Positions 39,178 through 48,502 of a stretch of DNA of 64,000 nucleotides are shown here, piece after piece; within the stretch, counting starts at the first letter, position 1, and the number at the start of each line of letters is the position of its first letter. This DNA comes from Sinorhizobium mexicanum. GTDB taxonomy: Bacteria; Pseudomonadota; Alphaproteobacteria; Rhizobiales; Rhizobiaceae. Below the pieces are notes generated by a model, which was given only the letters and a program-made list of their open reading frames with translations, did not search any database and was not told the origin of the DNA. The stretch spans positions 1,265,501 through 1,329,500 of the forward strand of contig NZ_CP041238.1 in the NCBI RefSeq assembly GCF_013488225.1, in the 5' to 3' direction. The position numbers and the translations under genes are program-made.

Positions 39178-40116
39178 TTACTTGTTGATGATCTGCGCCT
39201 TTTCGCGCAACTCTTCGAGGTACTTCTCGCTGTTCGGGTCTTCGCCGCCGGCTTTCTTCTTGCCGAGGTCCTCCGCACGGAAGACGATTTCGGCGGCTGT
39301 GTCGTCGTTGACCTGACGCTTCTTGCAGATTGCAAGGTATTCGACACCTTTTTCGGTGACGCGCGTGCCGGTCGTCATGCCGTCGCCAGCCTTTTCGACG
39401 AGCGGCTTCCAATCTTCCGGCAATTGCTGCGCAAGCACGCGGCCAAGGCTGCGAATCGAGACATCGCGATAATTGGCGGCAAAGACCTTGGATGTCTCGC
39501 AGCCCGGGAACTGCGATCGCGAAGCGTTTGCTTCTGCCTGCCGTTTTGCCGTAATCGCCCCGCGCTTGGATGCCGGGATGACGAAAATGACCTGCTGGAG
39601 GAAATATTCCGTCGTTACGGGCTTGTTGCCGCCACCTTCCATCATGCGCTTCACAAGGTCGCCGCCGGTGAGGCGATTGGCGTTGCCGTAGCGGAAGTTG
39701 ACGACGCGAGGCCAACTCATCTGGACAGCGATAAACTGCTTGAAATGATCGACGCCGACGCCGGCCTGGTCGAGGATCTTGCCGAGTTGCTCAGGCGACA
39801 TCTTGTTGCCAGCGGCAAATCGCGCGAACGCGCCGTCAACATCCTGGGTGCTGACCGACTGTTGGACGCGTGCGATCTCGCTGCGCTTCAGGACTTCGTC
39901 GATAAGTTGCCGCTTCGCCTCCTCTGCGCCGCCGCCTTGGCGTTGGAGGCGCAGGAAGGCCACGCGCTTCGCGATGTCGCCCGAAGTGATAACGACATTG
40001 TTGACGATTACCTTGACACCGCTCGCGGCCTGCGCCGTCGCGCATACAGCGACATTCAGCGTGCCGGCAAGCACCAGCGCCGACATCACCCTCAAGATCG
40101 ATTTCCCGCCCATCAT
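39178..40116 (-). CDS. SurA-like periplasmic chaperone
   Basis: A 312-residue exported protein. The signal peptide SALVLAGTLNVAVCATAQAA is followed by the SurA N-terminal pattern VKVIVNNVVITSGDIAKRVA. A single, divergent parvulin-like segment occupies about residues 160-270. E. coli SurA is about 430 residues with two such domains, so this is a short form. ATG codons at 40116 and 40113 both follow AAGGAA. Its place between lptD and pdxA supports a role in outer-membrane protein assembly. Confidence 0.85.
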   Translation of the reverse strand: MMGGKSILRVMSALVLAGTLNVAVCATAQAASGVKVIVNNVVITSGDIAKRVAFLRLQRQGGGAEEAKRQLIDEVLKRSEIARVQQSVSTQDVDGAFARFAAGNKMSPEQLGKILDQAGVGVDHFKQFIAVQMSWPRVVNFRYGNANRLTGGDLVKRMMEGGGNKPVTTEYFLQQVIFVIPASKRGAITAKRQAEANASRSQFPGCETSKVFAANYRDVSIRSLGRVLAQQLPEDWKPLVEKAGDGMTTGTRVTEKGVEYLAICKKRQVNDDTAAEIVFRAEDLGKKKAGGEDPNSEKYLEELREKAQIINK

Positions 40117-40421
40117 ATTTCCTTGTCCGTCCCGCGCCCCAACCGCCCGTGGTCCGCGTCGGACCGCCAGCCAGCGCCTTCCCTGTGCCAGTTGGAGGAA
40201 ATGCATAATACATGCGGCCAAACGATGACAAGACCACATGATCAATCCTTGCGAGCTATGCGTCTTCGGGGGCGCGCAGCCGACGGGACAAAGTTAGAAG
40301 CTTCCGGCTAGCGCACCCCGCTCTCAAGCGGACACTGAAAGCGGAAAGGATGCTCTAGAATCAAAGCGCTGGAGCATCCTTTGCGCGTTCATTTGAAGAC
40401 ACGGCGTCCTGAGCCCGGACC
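40117..40421. other. 305-base lptD to surA-like gap
   Basis: No gene is seen. It holds the inverted repeat at 40345-40382 just past the lptD stop on the minus strand. The rest probably carries a promoter for the surA-pdxA-rsmA part, which could not be located by eye. Confidence 0.5.
40345..40382. repeat. Inverted repeat downstream of lptD
   Basis: A perfect 11-bp stem, AAAGGATGCTC and GAGCATCCTTT, with a 16-base loop. The right arm is followed by GCGCGT. The flanking TTTGCGCGT is shared with the RIME-like repeats, so it may be a related rhizobial intergenic element. It may also act as the lptD terminator. Confidence 0.55.
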
Positions 40422-42770
40422 TCAATAGTAGTCCAGTTCTTTGAACGTGGTATCGCCAACGTTGATGTCGCCAAGCGTCCGGAAGCTGATGCGCGCGCCG
40501 ATTGACCAGTCGTTTGCGACCGAACTGTCGGTATCGCGCTCCTGCGTGTAGACAATCGAGAACAACGTATCCTGATCGTCATAGGTGATGCCGAAGCCGT
40601 TGCGGGAAATGACATCATTGTTGATGTCATAGGTCAACGCTCCGAACACCGACCAATAATCTTGGAAGCGGTAGGCAGCGGCCGTCTGGATTTCGTCCTG
40701 GTCGGAGGGCGATCCGTAGGTCGGCTGTGCTTCGATCCGCGTATAGGTCAGGGCCGCCTGCCATGTCAGGCCAAGATAGCCGACGGTGGCGTCGGCGCGG
40801 CGCAGAGCAAAGTCGCTCTCGTCGAGCCGCCCGGAGAGACTTGCCATCAGACCGTAGGGCGCGTCGACGCCGACCATCGCCACATAATCCGAACTCTTGG
40901 TTTCCAGTCCCGAATCCGCTCCGACCTTGACGAGATCGTCGGTTGCGAAGGAGTTGAGCCCGCCGAGGTGGAACGACTGGCCGGCGATCGCGCGCAAGCC
41001 GTAACCATTGTCGAAACTTCCGGTATAGCGAATGCCAAGGTTGGCGCGCGTTCCGCCCTCGATACGATCGAAGCCAGAGAACTTATCGCGATCGAAAAGG
41101 TTGGTTGCATCGAAGACGAAGCTCTGCGCGTCTTCGTTCGGGAGTCCGCCGGCATGCTGTTCGTCCGGCCGGACATAGATCTGGCCGATCGGCTCCAGCA
41201 CGTGGCTGCTGTTCTCGCCGGCAAAGAGGATCGGGTAGCGTGCTTCGAGACCCGCGGTCAGCATGCGCCGCGTTGCGGCGTCGCTATTCGTGTAGTCGCC
41301 GGTGTAGCCGGGGCCCGGGTCGTCCATGTTGAGGCCCAAGGCGTCGCCGCGTGCCGCCAGCAATGGCGTCAACACGAGACCCCCGGGCGCAATGAATGTC
41401 CGCTTCCATTCGAGGTCCGCAGTCAGACGGTGCGCGGTGCCTTCAAGGCCGCGGAAACGCTCGACGCCCAGGACGTTGATGCTGTCCAGCCGGTTGCGCT
41501 TGACGTTCGTGAAGTTCACGTCTGCGCTGAGCTCGCCGCCCAGCACGGACTCCGGCGCGAAGTAGGAGTAGTCGAGGACCTGAGCGGCAGGCTGCTGATT
41601 TTCCTCGATGCTGTCGGGGTCGGCGTCCTGGATGTCGAAATAGAAGGCGCGCAGGTCGAAGTAGTTGCGCTTGCCGAGGCCGGTCAGATAGGCCTGATTG
41701 GTATAGGTCGTGCCGTCGAAGCTCTCCAGATCATAGGTCTTGGCAAAGTTGGCGTCCGATTGGACGAGCACGTTCCAGCCGAAGGTCCAGCGCGGATTGA
41801 TCCGGAAATCGCCCTTCGACGCCACCATACCGCGATTGGTTTCCTCGGCATCGACGGTGCCGGGCGTGAACTGGTCCCTGTCGAGCTGGCTGATGCCGGC
41901 TACGTTCAGCGTGTGCAAACCGTTATGGAACGATTGACGGAACTCGCCCTCGAGCAAGAACCCTTGCCGCGTCAGACCTGTCGCGGTGACCGTTGCGTCC
42001 ATATAGGGCGAGATCGCCCAGTAGTAAGGGACGCCCACGCCGGCGCCAAGTTTCTGCGTATAGCGGAACTTCGGAAACAGAAACCCGCTCTTGCGCTTGA
42101 CCGTGTGGTCCGGGATCTCCATTGCCGGAATATAGGCGATCGGCTTGCCGAAGAGCTCGAAATAGGCGTGTTCCAGCCGAATCGTGTGCGTCCTGCCGTT
42201 CTGGATTACACGCTCCGCCTTGATGTGCCACAGGGAACGGTGCTCCGGCTTGATGTTGCAGGGCGTGCAGGCGGTGTAGACAGCCTTGTTGAGAATGAAC
42301 TCTTCGCCGTTGCGCCGCTCACCGCTTTCCGCCGCCAGTCGCGTCAGATCGGTCGTCTCGATCCGCAGGGCCTGGACGAAACCGTTGCCGAAGTCGTCGG
42401 TGACGTCCATCTTGTCAGCATAGACAATATTGCCGTCCGGCTCGACCAGCTGGATCTCGCCGGTCGCGATGATCCGCCCCGACTTTTGGTCGTACGTGAC
42501 TTGACGGGCGACCATCCTGTAGCCGCCGTATGCGATCTGAACGTTACCGCGCGCAGTGACAGTTTCCGCGTCGCGATTGTAGATGAGCTCATTGGCCGAC
42601 AGCAGCAGCTTTGCGTCAGCCGGAATGTTCGGCTGCAGCGAATCGATTCGCGCCGATGTGTCCTGCGCCAGGACAGGCGCAGTCATTCCCATGGCAAGTG
42701 TATGCAACGCCACGCCTGCGAGCAGGGCAGCATTGGTCAGCTTCATGCGTTTGCGGTTGCCTGCCGCCAC
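40422..42770 (-). CDS. lptD: LPS-assembly protein LptD
   Basis: A 782-residue outer-membrane protein that inserts lipopolysaccharide with LptE. A signal peptide ends around PVLAQD, followed by an OstA/LptA-like N-domain (LLLSANELIYNRDAETVTARGNV) and a large beta-barrel domain ending in an aromatic residue (KELDYY). The start is GTG at 42770: AGGAGG lies seven bases upstream and the GTG overlaps the lptG stop (TAGTG). A Cys pair in TACTPCN may take part in the family's disulfides. Confidence 0.94.
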   Translation of the reverse strand: MAAGNRKRMKLTNAALLAGVALHTLAMGMTAPVLAQDTSARIDSLQPNIPADAKLLLSANELIYNRDAETVTARGNVQIAYGGYRMVARQVTYDQKSGRIIATGEIQLVEPDGNIVYADKMDVTDDFGNGFVQALRIETTDLTRLAAESGERRNGEEFILNKAVYTACTPCNIKPEHRSLWHIKAERVIQNGRTHTIRLEHAYFELFGKPIAYIPAMEIPDHTVKRKSGFLFPKFRYTQKLGAGVGVPYYWAISPYMDATVTATGLTRQGFLLEGEFRQSFHNGLHTLNVAGISQLDRDQFTPGTVDAEETNRGMVASKGDFRINPRWTFGWNVLVQSDANFAKTYDLESFDGTTYTNQAYLTGLGKRNYFDLRAFYFDIQDADPDSIEENQQPAAQVLDYSYFAPESVLGGELSADVNFTNVKRNRLDSINVLGVERFRGLEGTAHRLTADLEWKRTFIAPGGLVLTPLLAARGDALGLNMDDPGPGYTGDYTNSDAATRRMLTAGLEARYPILFAGENSSHVLEPIGQIYVRPDEQHAGGLPNEDAQSFVFDATNLFDRDKFSGFDRIEGGTRANLGIRYTGSFDNGYGLRAIAGQSFHLGGLNSFATDDLVKVGADSGLETKSSDYVAMVGVDAPYGLMASLSGRLDESDFALRRADATVGYLGLTWQAALTYTRIEAQPTYGSPSDQDEIQTAAAYRFQDYWSVFGALTYDINNDVISRNGFGITYDDQDTLFSIVYTQERDTDSSVANDWSIGARISFRTLGDINVGDTTFKELDYY

Positions 42771-43852
42771 TAGCCATCCTCCTGATGCAGTAGAATCGTT
42801 GAGCCCAGCGCCATCGCTACAACAACTGGCAACCAGGCTGCAACGAACGGAGGCACAATACCGCTGCTCCCGAATGCTTTTACAAGCACGGTGACGACAT
42901 AAAGCACGAAGCCTGAGACGATTCCACCGAGAATTACGGAGCGCGATTGGTTGAACCGGCTAAATTTCAAAGAGACGCATGCGGCGATCAGAGTCATCGC
43001 TACGAGCAGCAACGGCAGAGAGAGCAGGGAGTGGAATTGCGTTTCCATGCCGGCCGTGGAAAAGCCGAAGGATCGGGCGACCTCGATTTTCCGCGGAAGG
43101 TCAAAAAACTGAATGGAATCAGCCTTTGCCAGACGCTCCTGAACGAATTCCGCCTTGAGATTGGTGGGGATCTGTGCCGTTTCCTGACGACGAGGCAGCT
43201 TGCCGCCGCCGGTTTCCGTAACGTCGTTAAGAAGCCAGTAACCATCTTCGAGTTTGGCGGACTTCGCGTCCTGCCTCTTGATGATGGTACCCTGTGGATC
43301 AAAGTGGATGACGGTGACGTTGATCAGCTCCGTTCCGCCGTTCTGCACGGAGCGCGCACCGATGATCGTATCGGTGCCGTCGTAGATCTGGCGGAGCCAG
43401 GGAATCGAATTCGCCTGGGCCGAACGGGACGAGCCCCACTCGGCTTCGAGCGCCTCGGCCTTCTTCGTTCCCCAGGCTGCAAGCGGGTTGAGCACAGCGA
43501 CGGCGAGCAGTCCGAAAAGAAATGCGCCGAGCACGAAGGGGCGAAGGAACTGCCAGACGGAAATGCCGGCCGCCCGCGTGACGACCAATTCATAGCGGCG
43601 GTTCAGCGAGATCAATGCGGCCATCGCCGAAAAGAGCGCGATGAAGGGGACCGTTTGCTGCATGATCGTCGGAATACGAAACGTCGTCATCAGCAGCGCG
43701 CCGCTCACTGTGTAGTGCGGCAGCGCCGACATGCGGCTGGCGAGTTCGCTGAAATCGATGATGAAGATCAGCGCGAAAATACCGACGAGGAACCAGAAGG
43801 TCGTGATCGTGTAGCGCTTGAAAAAATAACGTCCGAGCGTGTTGAGGATCAT
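42770..43852 (-). CDS. lptG: LPS export ABC permease LptG
   Basis: A 360-residue inner-membrane permease of the LptB2FG transporter. Two blocks of three helices (about 10-115 and 270-355) surround a periplasmic beta-jellyroll region. The N-terminal LGRYFFKRYTITTFWF and YELVVTRAAGIS segments are typical. It overlaps lptF by four bases and lptD by one base, so the three are translationally coupled. Confidence 0.92.
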   Translation of the reverse strand: MILNTLGRYFFKRYTITTFWFLVGIFALIFIIDFSELASRMSALPHYTVSGALLMTTFRIPTIMQQTVPFIALFSAMAALISLNRRYELVVTRAAGISVWQFLRPFVLGAFLFGLLAVAVLNPLAAWGTKKAEALEAEWGSSRSAQANSIPWLRQIYDGTDTIIGARSVQNGGTELINVTVIHFDPQGTIIKRQDAKSAKLEDGYWLLNDVTETGGGKLPRRQETAQIPTNLKAEFVQERLAKADSIQFFDLPRKIEVARSFGFSTAGMETQFHSLLSLPLLLVAMTLIAACVSLKFSRFNQSRSVILGGIVSGFVLYVVTVLVKAFGSSGIVPPFVAAWLPVVVAMALGSTILLHQEDG

Positions 43853-45021
43853 GAAGCCTGTTCCCCATCAGCGCCCGCCGGCCGCATGAAGCGGAGGCGG
43901 ATCATGAGTTCGGACAGTTTTTCCCGCCATGTCATCGGTATGTCGAGCCTGCGATTGCTGACCAGTTGATGGATCGCAAATGCGCCGGCTGCGAGCGGAA
44001 TGAAATACATGAGCGGAATGAACCAGACGGAATCCTCGGCACTGTTTGCCGCATAAAACGTCATCCACCGGATCACAAGCGCCGCTCCGAGCGCGCTGAT
44101 CATCGGGTGCACGCGCGCCTCGCGGTGAGAGCGCGCATCGCTGCTGACGACGAGCGCAATAAGGGCGAACAGCAGCGGATAGGTCCATTCCGTGAAGCGC
44201 TTGTGGAGTTCCGCCGTGAAGGCCAGCGGCGCCCGCTTGTAGGCCGGATCGTTCGGGTCCGGGCTCAGCAGGTAGAAAAGGTCGCGATCCTTGGCGCGGA
44301 TGTTGGCCTCCCCCACGGCTTTGGTCATGTCGGTCAGGTCGAAGGCATAGGAGTCGAACTTGATGACGGAGACGCCGCCATCCGGCAGCTTGCGGTGGAC
44401 CTCGCCATCCTTCATCACCAGAGCCGAGCTTTGCTCGTCGACAGCGCCCTCGCGAGCGTAATAGACGAGCTCGAAATTCGGATTGCGCGAATCGGCAACG
44501 AAGATGCCCTGCAGGACGCCGCCGCTGCGGCGAGCGCCCACCTGGACATAAAGCCCATCGGTGATCTTGCGGAAGGCGTTCTCCTGGACAACAGCGGAGA
44601 GCAGGTCGGCATGGGCTGTCGCGATCATTCGGCGCACCGCGACACGTGAATAGGGCTCGACGAAGTTGTCGATGGCAAAGGACAGCACGCTCAATCCGAC
44701 GGCAAGATAGATGACCGGCCGGATAATCGCCATGCGGGAGCTGCCGGCTGCGTTCAGCACCGTCAGCTCCGAATCGGTATTCATTGCGCTGAGCGTCTGC
44801 GTCACGCCGATCACGAGCGCGAACGGAAGTATGATCGGAACGACCGACGGCAGAATCAGCGTCGCAAGTTTCAGGAAGGCGAAGATCGACTGACCGCTGT
44901 CGGTGACCAGGTTCACGTTCGTGAGCGCCTGAGTCGTCCAGACGATGCCCATCAGCGGCAGTAGCGTTGCGAGGAACATGGTCGCGGCGCGTCGGAAGAT
45001 GTAGCGTTCAATCAGCTTCAT
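43849..45021 (-). CDS. lptF: LPS export ABC permease LptF
   Basis: A 390-residue partner of LptG. The start IERYIFRRAATMFLATLL, the coupling segment SELTVLNAAGSSR and the periplasmic beta domain followed by three C-terminal helices fit the family. It is the first gene of lptF-lptG-lptD-surA-pdxA-rsmA. The upstream 312 bases separate it from divergent pepA. The ATPase LptB is not in the window. Confidence 0.92.
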   Translation of the reverse strand: MKLIERYIFRRAATMFLATLLPLMGIVWTTQALTNVNLVTDSGQSIFAFLKLATLILPSVVPIILPFALVIGVTQTLSAMNTDSELTVLNAAGSSRMAIIRPVIYLAVGLSVLSFAIDNFVEPYSRVAVRRMIATAHADLLSAVVQENAFRKITDGLYVQVGARRSGGVLQGIFVADSRNPNFELVYYAREGAVDEQSSALVMKDGEVHRKLPDGGVSVIKFDSYAFDLTDMTKAVGEANIRAKDRDLFYLLSPDPNDPAYKRAPLAFTAELHKRFTEWTYPLLFALIALVVSSDARSHREARVHPMISALGAALVIRWMTFYAANSAEDSVWFIPLMYFIPLAAGAFAIHQLVSNRRLDIPMTWREKLSELMIRLRFMRPAGADGEQAS

Positions 45022-45333
45022 GTCCGTATCCGGTCCAAATCCTGCTCAAGTCTGCCATCCCGCGGTCCCGAGCTTGCTCGATGGCTCACTCATGACCGAT
45101 CGGGTCTCCGTCAATTGTGCCCCAGGAATCCGATTCTCGAACAACAGGGATAATATAAGGCCAACAACTGCGGTTAACTGCATGTAAACACGTGTGGGCA
45201 TCTTGCCAAGCGGCTGAAAAGCGAGAAGGGTGCGCGCCACAGCTTTGACGGTGGCCGGCGTCGCGAATGTTTGCCACTGTAACCGTCCGGTAACAGAGCG
45301 GGCGGATCCAATCAGAAATGCCCGGAGTGTTAA
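45022..45333. other. 312-base divergent region between lptF and pepA
   Basis: No credible gene is present. It must hold promoters for both directions. TTGACG at 45245-45250 could be a -35 for pepA but has no good -10 at the right distance. GGAG at 45324-45327 is the pepA ribosome site. Confidence 0.5.
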
Positions 45334-46827
45334 ATGCCGATGAAATTCGAATTCGCTTTCAGTAAGTCCCACCGCCCCGCTGGCGGCGTCGCCGTCCTGC
45401 TTCAGGTCGCCGGTGCCAAGGAAGCGGCCGGTGCGGCGGTCGCCGATCCGGAAGGCGTTTTGCCGAAAGCGGCCAAGGTCGGCAAATTCACGGGCAAGGC
45501 CCTCAAGACCCTCGACATTGTCGCTCCTCACGGATCGTCGGCCGATCGGATTCTCCTTCTCGGGCTCGGCGACGCGTCCGCGCTGACGAGTCATGACTGG
45601 CTGAAGGCCGGCGGCGCGGCTGCCGCGAAGCTGCGTTCCGCTGAAAAGGTCACGGTCTTTCTCGATGCTCCGGGTGTCGATGTCACAGGCAAGGCGGCGG
45701 CTGACTTCGCGCTCGGCATGGAGATGAACGCCTATTCCTTCGACAGCTACAAGACCAAAAAATCCGACGACGAGCCAAAGTCTCAGCAAAAACCGGTGAA
45801 GGTCACGATCGTCACTGGCACGGTGATCGCCGCCAAGAAGGCGTTTTCCGTCGCTCAGGCGGTTGGAGAAGGTGTCTTTCTAGCGCGCGATCTCGTCAAC
45901 GAGCCGGCGAACGTGCTCGGGCCGGTGGAATTCGCCGCCAAGGCGAAGGAACTGGAAAAGCTTGGCGTAGAAGTGGAAATCCTCACTGAGCGAGAGATGA
46001 AGAAACTAGGAATGGGAGCATTGCTCGGCGTTGCCCAGGGCTCCTCGCGGCCGCCGCGCCTTGTCGTCATGCAGTGGAAAGGCGGAAAGGCGAAAGAAAA
46101 GCCTCTCGCCTTTGTCGGCAAGGGTGTCGTCTTCGACACGGGCGGCATCTCGATCAAGCCCGCATCCGGCATGGAGGAAATGAAGGGTGACATGGGCGGC
46201 GCCGCTGCGGTCACCGGCCTTATGCATGTGCTCGCCGCGCGGCAGGCAAACGTCAACGCGGTCGGCATCATCGGGCTCGTCGAAAACATGCCGGACGGCA
46301 GCGCCCAGAGGCCGGGTGACATCGTCACTTCTATGTCCGGCCAGACGATCGAGGTTATCAATACGGATGCCGAGGGCAGGCTCGTCCTGTGTGATGCGCT
46401 CTGGTACTGCAATGATCGCTTCAAGCCGCAGGCGATGATCGATCTCGCGACGCTCACCGGCGCCATCATGGTGGCGCTGAGCAGCCACTATGCCGGTCTG
46501 TTTTCGAACGATGATCGTCTGGCCGAACGGTTGCTCGCGGCCGGCATCGCGACGCAGGAACGCCTCTGGCGGATGCCGCTCGGCAAAGAATTCGACAAGA
46601 TGATCGACAGCAAGTTCGCCGACATGAAGAACACCGGCGGTCGCCACGGCGGCTCGGTGACGGCTGCCCAGTTCCTGAAGCGCTTCGTCAAGGATACGCC
46701 TTGGGCGCATCTCGACATCGCCGGAACGGCGATGGGCTCGCCGACCGACGAGATCAACCAATCCTGGGGATCCGGTTTCGGTGTGCGCCTTCTCGACGAG
46801 TTGGTCCGCACGAGCTACGAAGCCTGA
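45334..46827 (+). CDS. pepA: Leucyl aminopeptidase (M17)
   Basis: A 497-residue cytosolic two-metal aminopeptidase. Metal and catalytic residues lie in [16 protein letters not shown] and the signature [10 protein letters not shown], with [12 protein letters not shown] near the end. The ATG at 45334 has GGAG six bases upstream; an ATG at 45340 is also possible. PepA in other bacteria can also bind DNA, but nothing here tests that. holC follows after 33 bases, a common pair. Confidence 0.95.
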   Translation: MPMKFEFAFSKSHRPAGGVAVLLQVAGAKEAAGAAVADPEGVLPKAAKVGKFTGKALKTLDIVAPHGSSADRILLLGLGDASALTSHDWLKAGGAAAAKLRSAEKVTVFLDAPGVDVTGKAAADFALGMEMNAYSFDSYKTKKSDDEPKSQQKPVKVTIVTGTVIAAKKAFSVAQAVGEGVFLARDLVNEPANVLGPVEFAAKAKELEKLGVEVEILTEREMKKLGMGALLGVAQGSSRPPRLVVMQWKGGKAKEKPLAFVGKGVVFDTGGISIKPASGMEEMKGDMGGAAAVTGLMHVLAARQANVNAVGIIGLVENMPDGSAQRPGDIVTSMSGQTIEVINTDAEGRLVLCDALWYCNDRFKPQAMIDLATLTGAIMVALSSHYAGLFSNDDRLAERLLAAGIATQERLWRMPLGKEFDKMIDSKFADMKNTGGRHGGSVTAAQFLKRFVKDTPWAHLDIAGTAMGSPTDEINQSWGSGFGVRLLDELVRTSYEA

Positions 46828-46860
46828 TTGCGTCACAGCCGATGTCCGGGAGCGATCGGC

Positions 46861-47310
46861 ATGACCGAGATCCTTTTCTACCACCTGACGGAATCGAAAC
46901 TCGAGGATGCGCTGCCGCCGCTGCTCGACAAGAGTGTCGAGCGCGGCTGGCGGGTCGTCGTACAAACCGTCGATGCGGAGCGTCGTGACGTGCTGGACAC
47001 GCACCTTTGGGTCTATCGCGACGACAGCTTTCTGCCGCATGGTACCGATGCCGGCGATTTTGCGGCAGACCAGCCGATCCTGATCGTTGCAAATGAAAGC
47101 AACGACAACGCCGCGACGGTCCGGTTCCTTGTGGATGGCGCGGAGCCGCCGCCCGTCTCGGATTACGAGCGCGTGGTCTTCATGTTCGACGGCTATGACC
47201 AGCAGCAGCTCGAGGCGGCACGCGCCCAATGGAAACGGCTGAAAGGGGAGGGGAACAACCTCACATACTGGCAGCAGAACAGGGACGGGCGCTGGGAAAA
47301 GAAGGCGTAG
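46861..47310 (+). CDS. holC: DNA polymerase III subunit chi
   Basis: A 149-residue HolC with the family's opening TEILFYHLTESKLEDALPPLL and the GWRVVVQT segment, plus later conserved DQPILI and ERVVFMFDG. Chi links the clamp loader to SSB. The ATG at 46861 is preferred over an upstream in-frame start at 46828. It is followed by a strong palindromic terminator. Confidence 0.92.
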   Translation: MTEILFYHLTESKLEDALPPLLDKSVERGWRVVVQTVDAERRDVLDTHLWVYRDDSFLPHGTDAGDFAADQPILIVANESNDNAATVRFLVDGAEPPPVSDYERVVFMFDGYDQQQLEAARAQWKRLKGEGNNLTYWQQNRDGRWEKKA

Positions 47311-47331
47311 GCCTATTTGGCACTGGCGATG

Positions 47332-47361
47332 CAGAAAGCCCGGCGTACGCCGGGCTTTCTG
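47332..47361. terminator. Perfect 30-base palindrome terminator
   Basis: A fully symmetrical 30-base sequence centred on GTAC, with stem CAGAAAGCCCGGC, lies between convergent holC and the dehydrogenase gene. The symmetry makes it usable from both strands. Short A/T arms sit within the stem instead of a separate T-run. Confidence 0.8.
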
Positions 47362-47375
47362 TTGGAGAAACAAGG

Positions 47376-48302
47376 TCAGTCGTAGAAGACGTCGACGAAC
47401 TTGCGGCGGCCGAGCATGAAGGCGTCGGCGACATGACGCAGAGGTGCTAGATCGACATCGGATTTGCCGGCCTTGATGAGTTCGGCAAAGCGCCGGTAAA
47501 GCATAGGATATTCCTGTTCCGGTTCCTCGTGCACGAGCTTGCCGTCGACGGCCAGTTTGGCGCCACCTTCGGAGAGAACCATCTCGCCGGCATCGGTCTC
47601 CGCGACGATGTCCCAGCTCTGCTTGCCGGTCTGGCGCCAGTCGAATTCGGCCGAAACGCTGAGCTTGCCCGCATCGCTGAAAGCGATCGTCGCAGCGATC
47701 GGCGCGTCGCGGTTTTCCGGAAACTCGAGCGTCGCCGACGTGATGAAGATCGGGCGGGGCAGGATGTGGGTGACGATCGAGAGCGCATTGATGCCGGGGT
47801 CGAACACGCCAAGCCCGCCGGCTGCCCAGATCCATTCCTGATGCGGGTGCCAGTGGCGGACATCTTCCTTCCAGATGACCTTGACGTTGCGGATCGCGGT
47901 CGAGGCCAGAAAGGCCTTGGCTGCTTCGACCGCCGGCGCGTAGCGCGAATGCCAGCTTGCAAAGAGCGAAACGCCCTTCGCCGCCGCGAGCGCTTCGAGA
48001 TCGGCAACCTCGCTCAAGGTCGCGCCCGGGGGCTTCTCGAGGAAGACGTGCTTGCCGGCCTGGAGCGCTAGGTGTGCCGCCTCATAGCGGTATTGCGGCG
48101 GCATGCAGAGCGACACGGCGTCGATAGCCGGCACGGCCTCCAGCATGGCCTCGATCGACTTGAAATTGTCTATGCCGTCGACCGTTCCGTGGCGGCTTGC
48201 CGCGGCGATCAGCCGGTAGTCGGCGTTCTTTGAAATGGCCGGCAGGTGCTGGTCGCGCACGATCTTGCCGACGCCAACAATCGCGATTTGAATGGGGGTC
48301 AT
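47376..48302 (-). CDS. Gfo/Idh/MocA oxidoreductase, probable D-galactose 1-dehydrogenase
   Basis: A 308-residue NAD(P)-dependent oxidoreductase. The Rossmann motif is AIVGVGKIVRDQHLPAI, EKPPGATLSE carries the family's catalytic Lys, and HPHQEWIWAAGGLGVFDPGI matches the active-site stretch I associate with bacterial galactose 1-dehydrogenases. The likely reaction is D-galactose to galactonolactone. Arabinose or related sugars remain possible. The gene is monocistronic, without sugar transporters nearby. Confidence 0.75.
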   Translation of the reverse strand: MTPIQIAIVGVGKIVRDQHLPAISKNADYRLIAAASRHGTVDGIDNFKSIEAMLEAVPAIDAVSLCMPPQYRYEAAHLALQAGKHVFLEKPPGATLSEVADLEALAAAKGVSLFASWHSRYAPAVEAAKAFLASTAIRNVKVIWKEDVRHWHPHQEWIWAAGGLGVFDPGINALSIVTHILPRPIFITSATLEFPENRDAPIAATIAFSDAGKLSVSAEFDWRQTGKQSWDIVAETDAGEMVLSEGGAKLAVDGKLVHEEPEQEYPMLYRRFAELIKAGKSDVDLAPLRHVADAFMLGRRKFVDVFYD

Positions 48303-48502
48303 GGTGCTTCGCTCGAATTAGTATGATTTATTCTTGATCCTTGTACCAGATTGGAAGCAGCGGGCAAGCACGGTCGCGCGTGCATCACGCTGTCATCCTG
48401 AGCGCACAAGATGTCGGCGTCCCTTGTCGTCGGCGAGGAAAAATTGGTTGTTTCGCTGGCAGACGGTATCTGTACCGTAAAGCGGGTTGTTGAGGATTTG
48501 CA

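Noticed and set aside
40662..42773. A 703-codon open frame on the plus strand
   Set aside because: Antisense to lptD, which has a signal peptide, ribosome site and conserved domains. The antisense product has no recognisable family.
46006..47835. A 609-codon minus-strand frame across pepA, holC and the dehydrogenase
   Set aside because: It crosses three well-supported genes and a terminator, and shows only biased composition.
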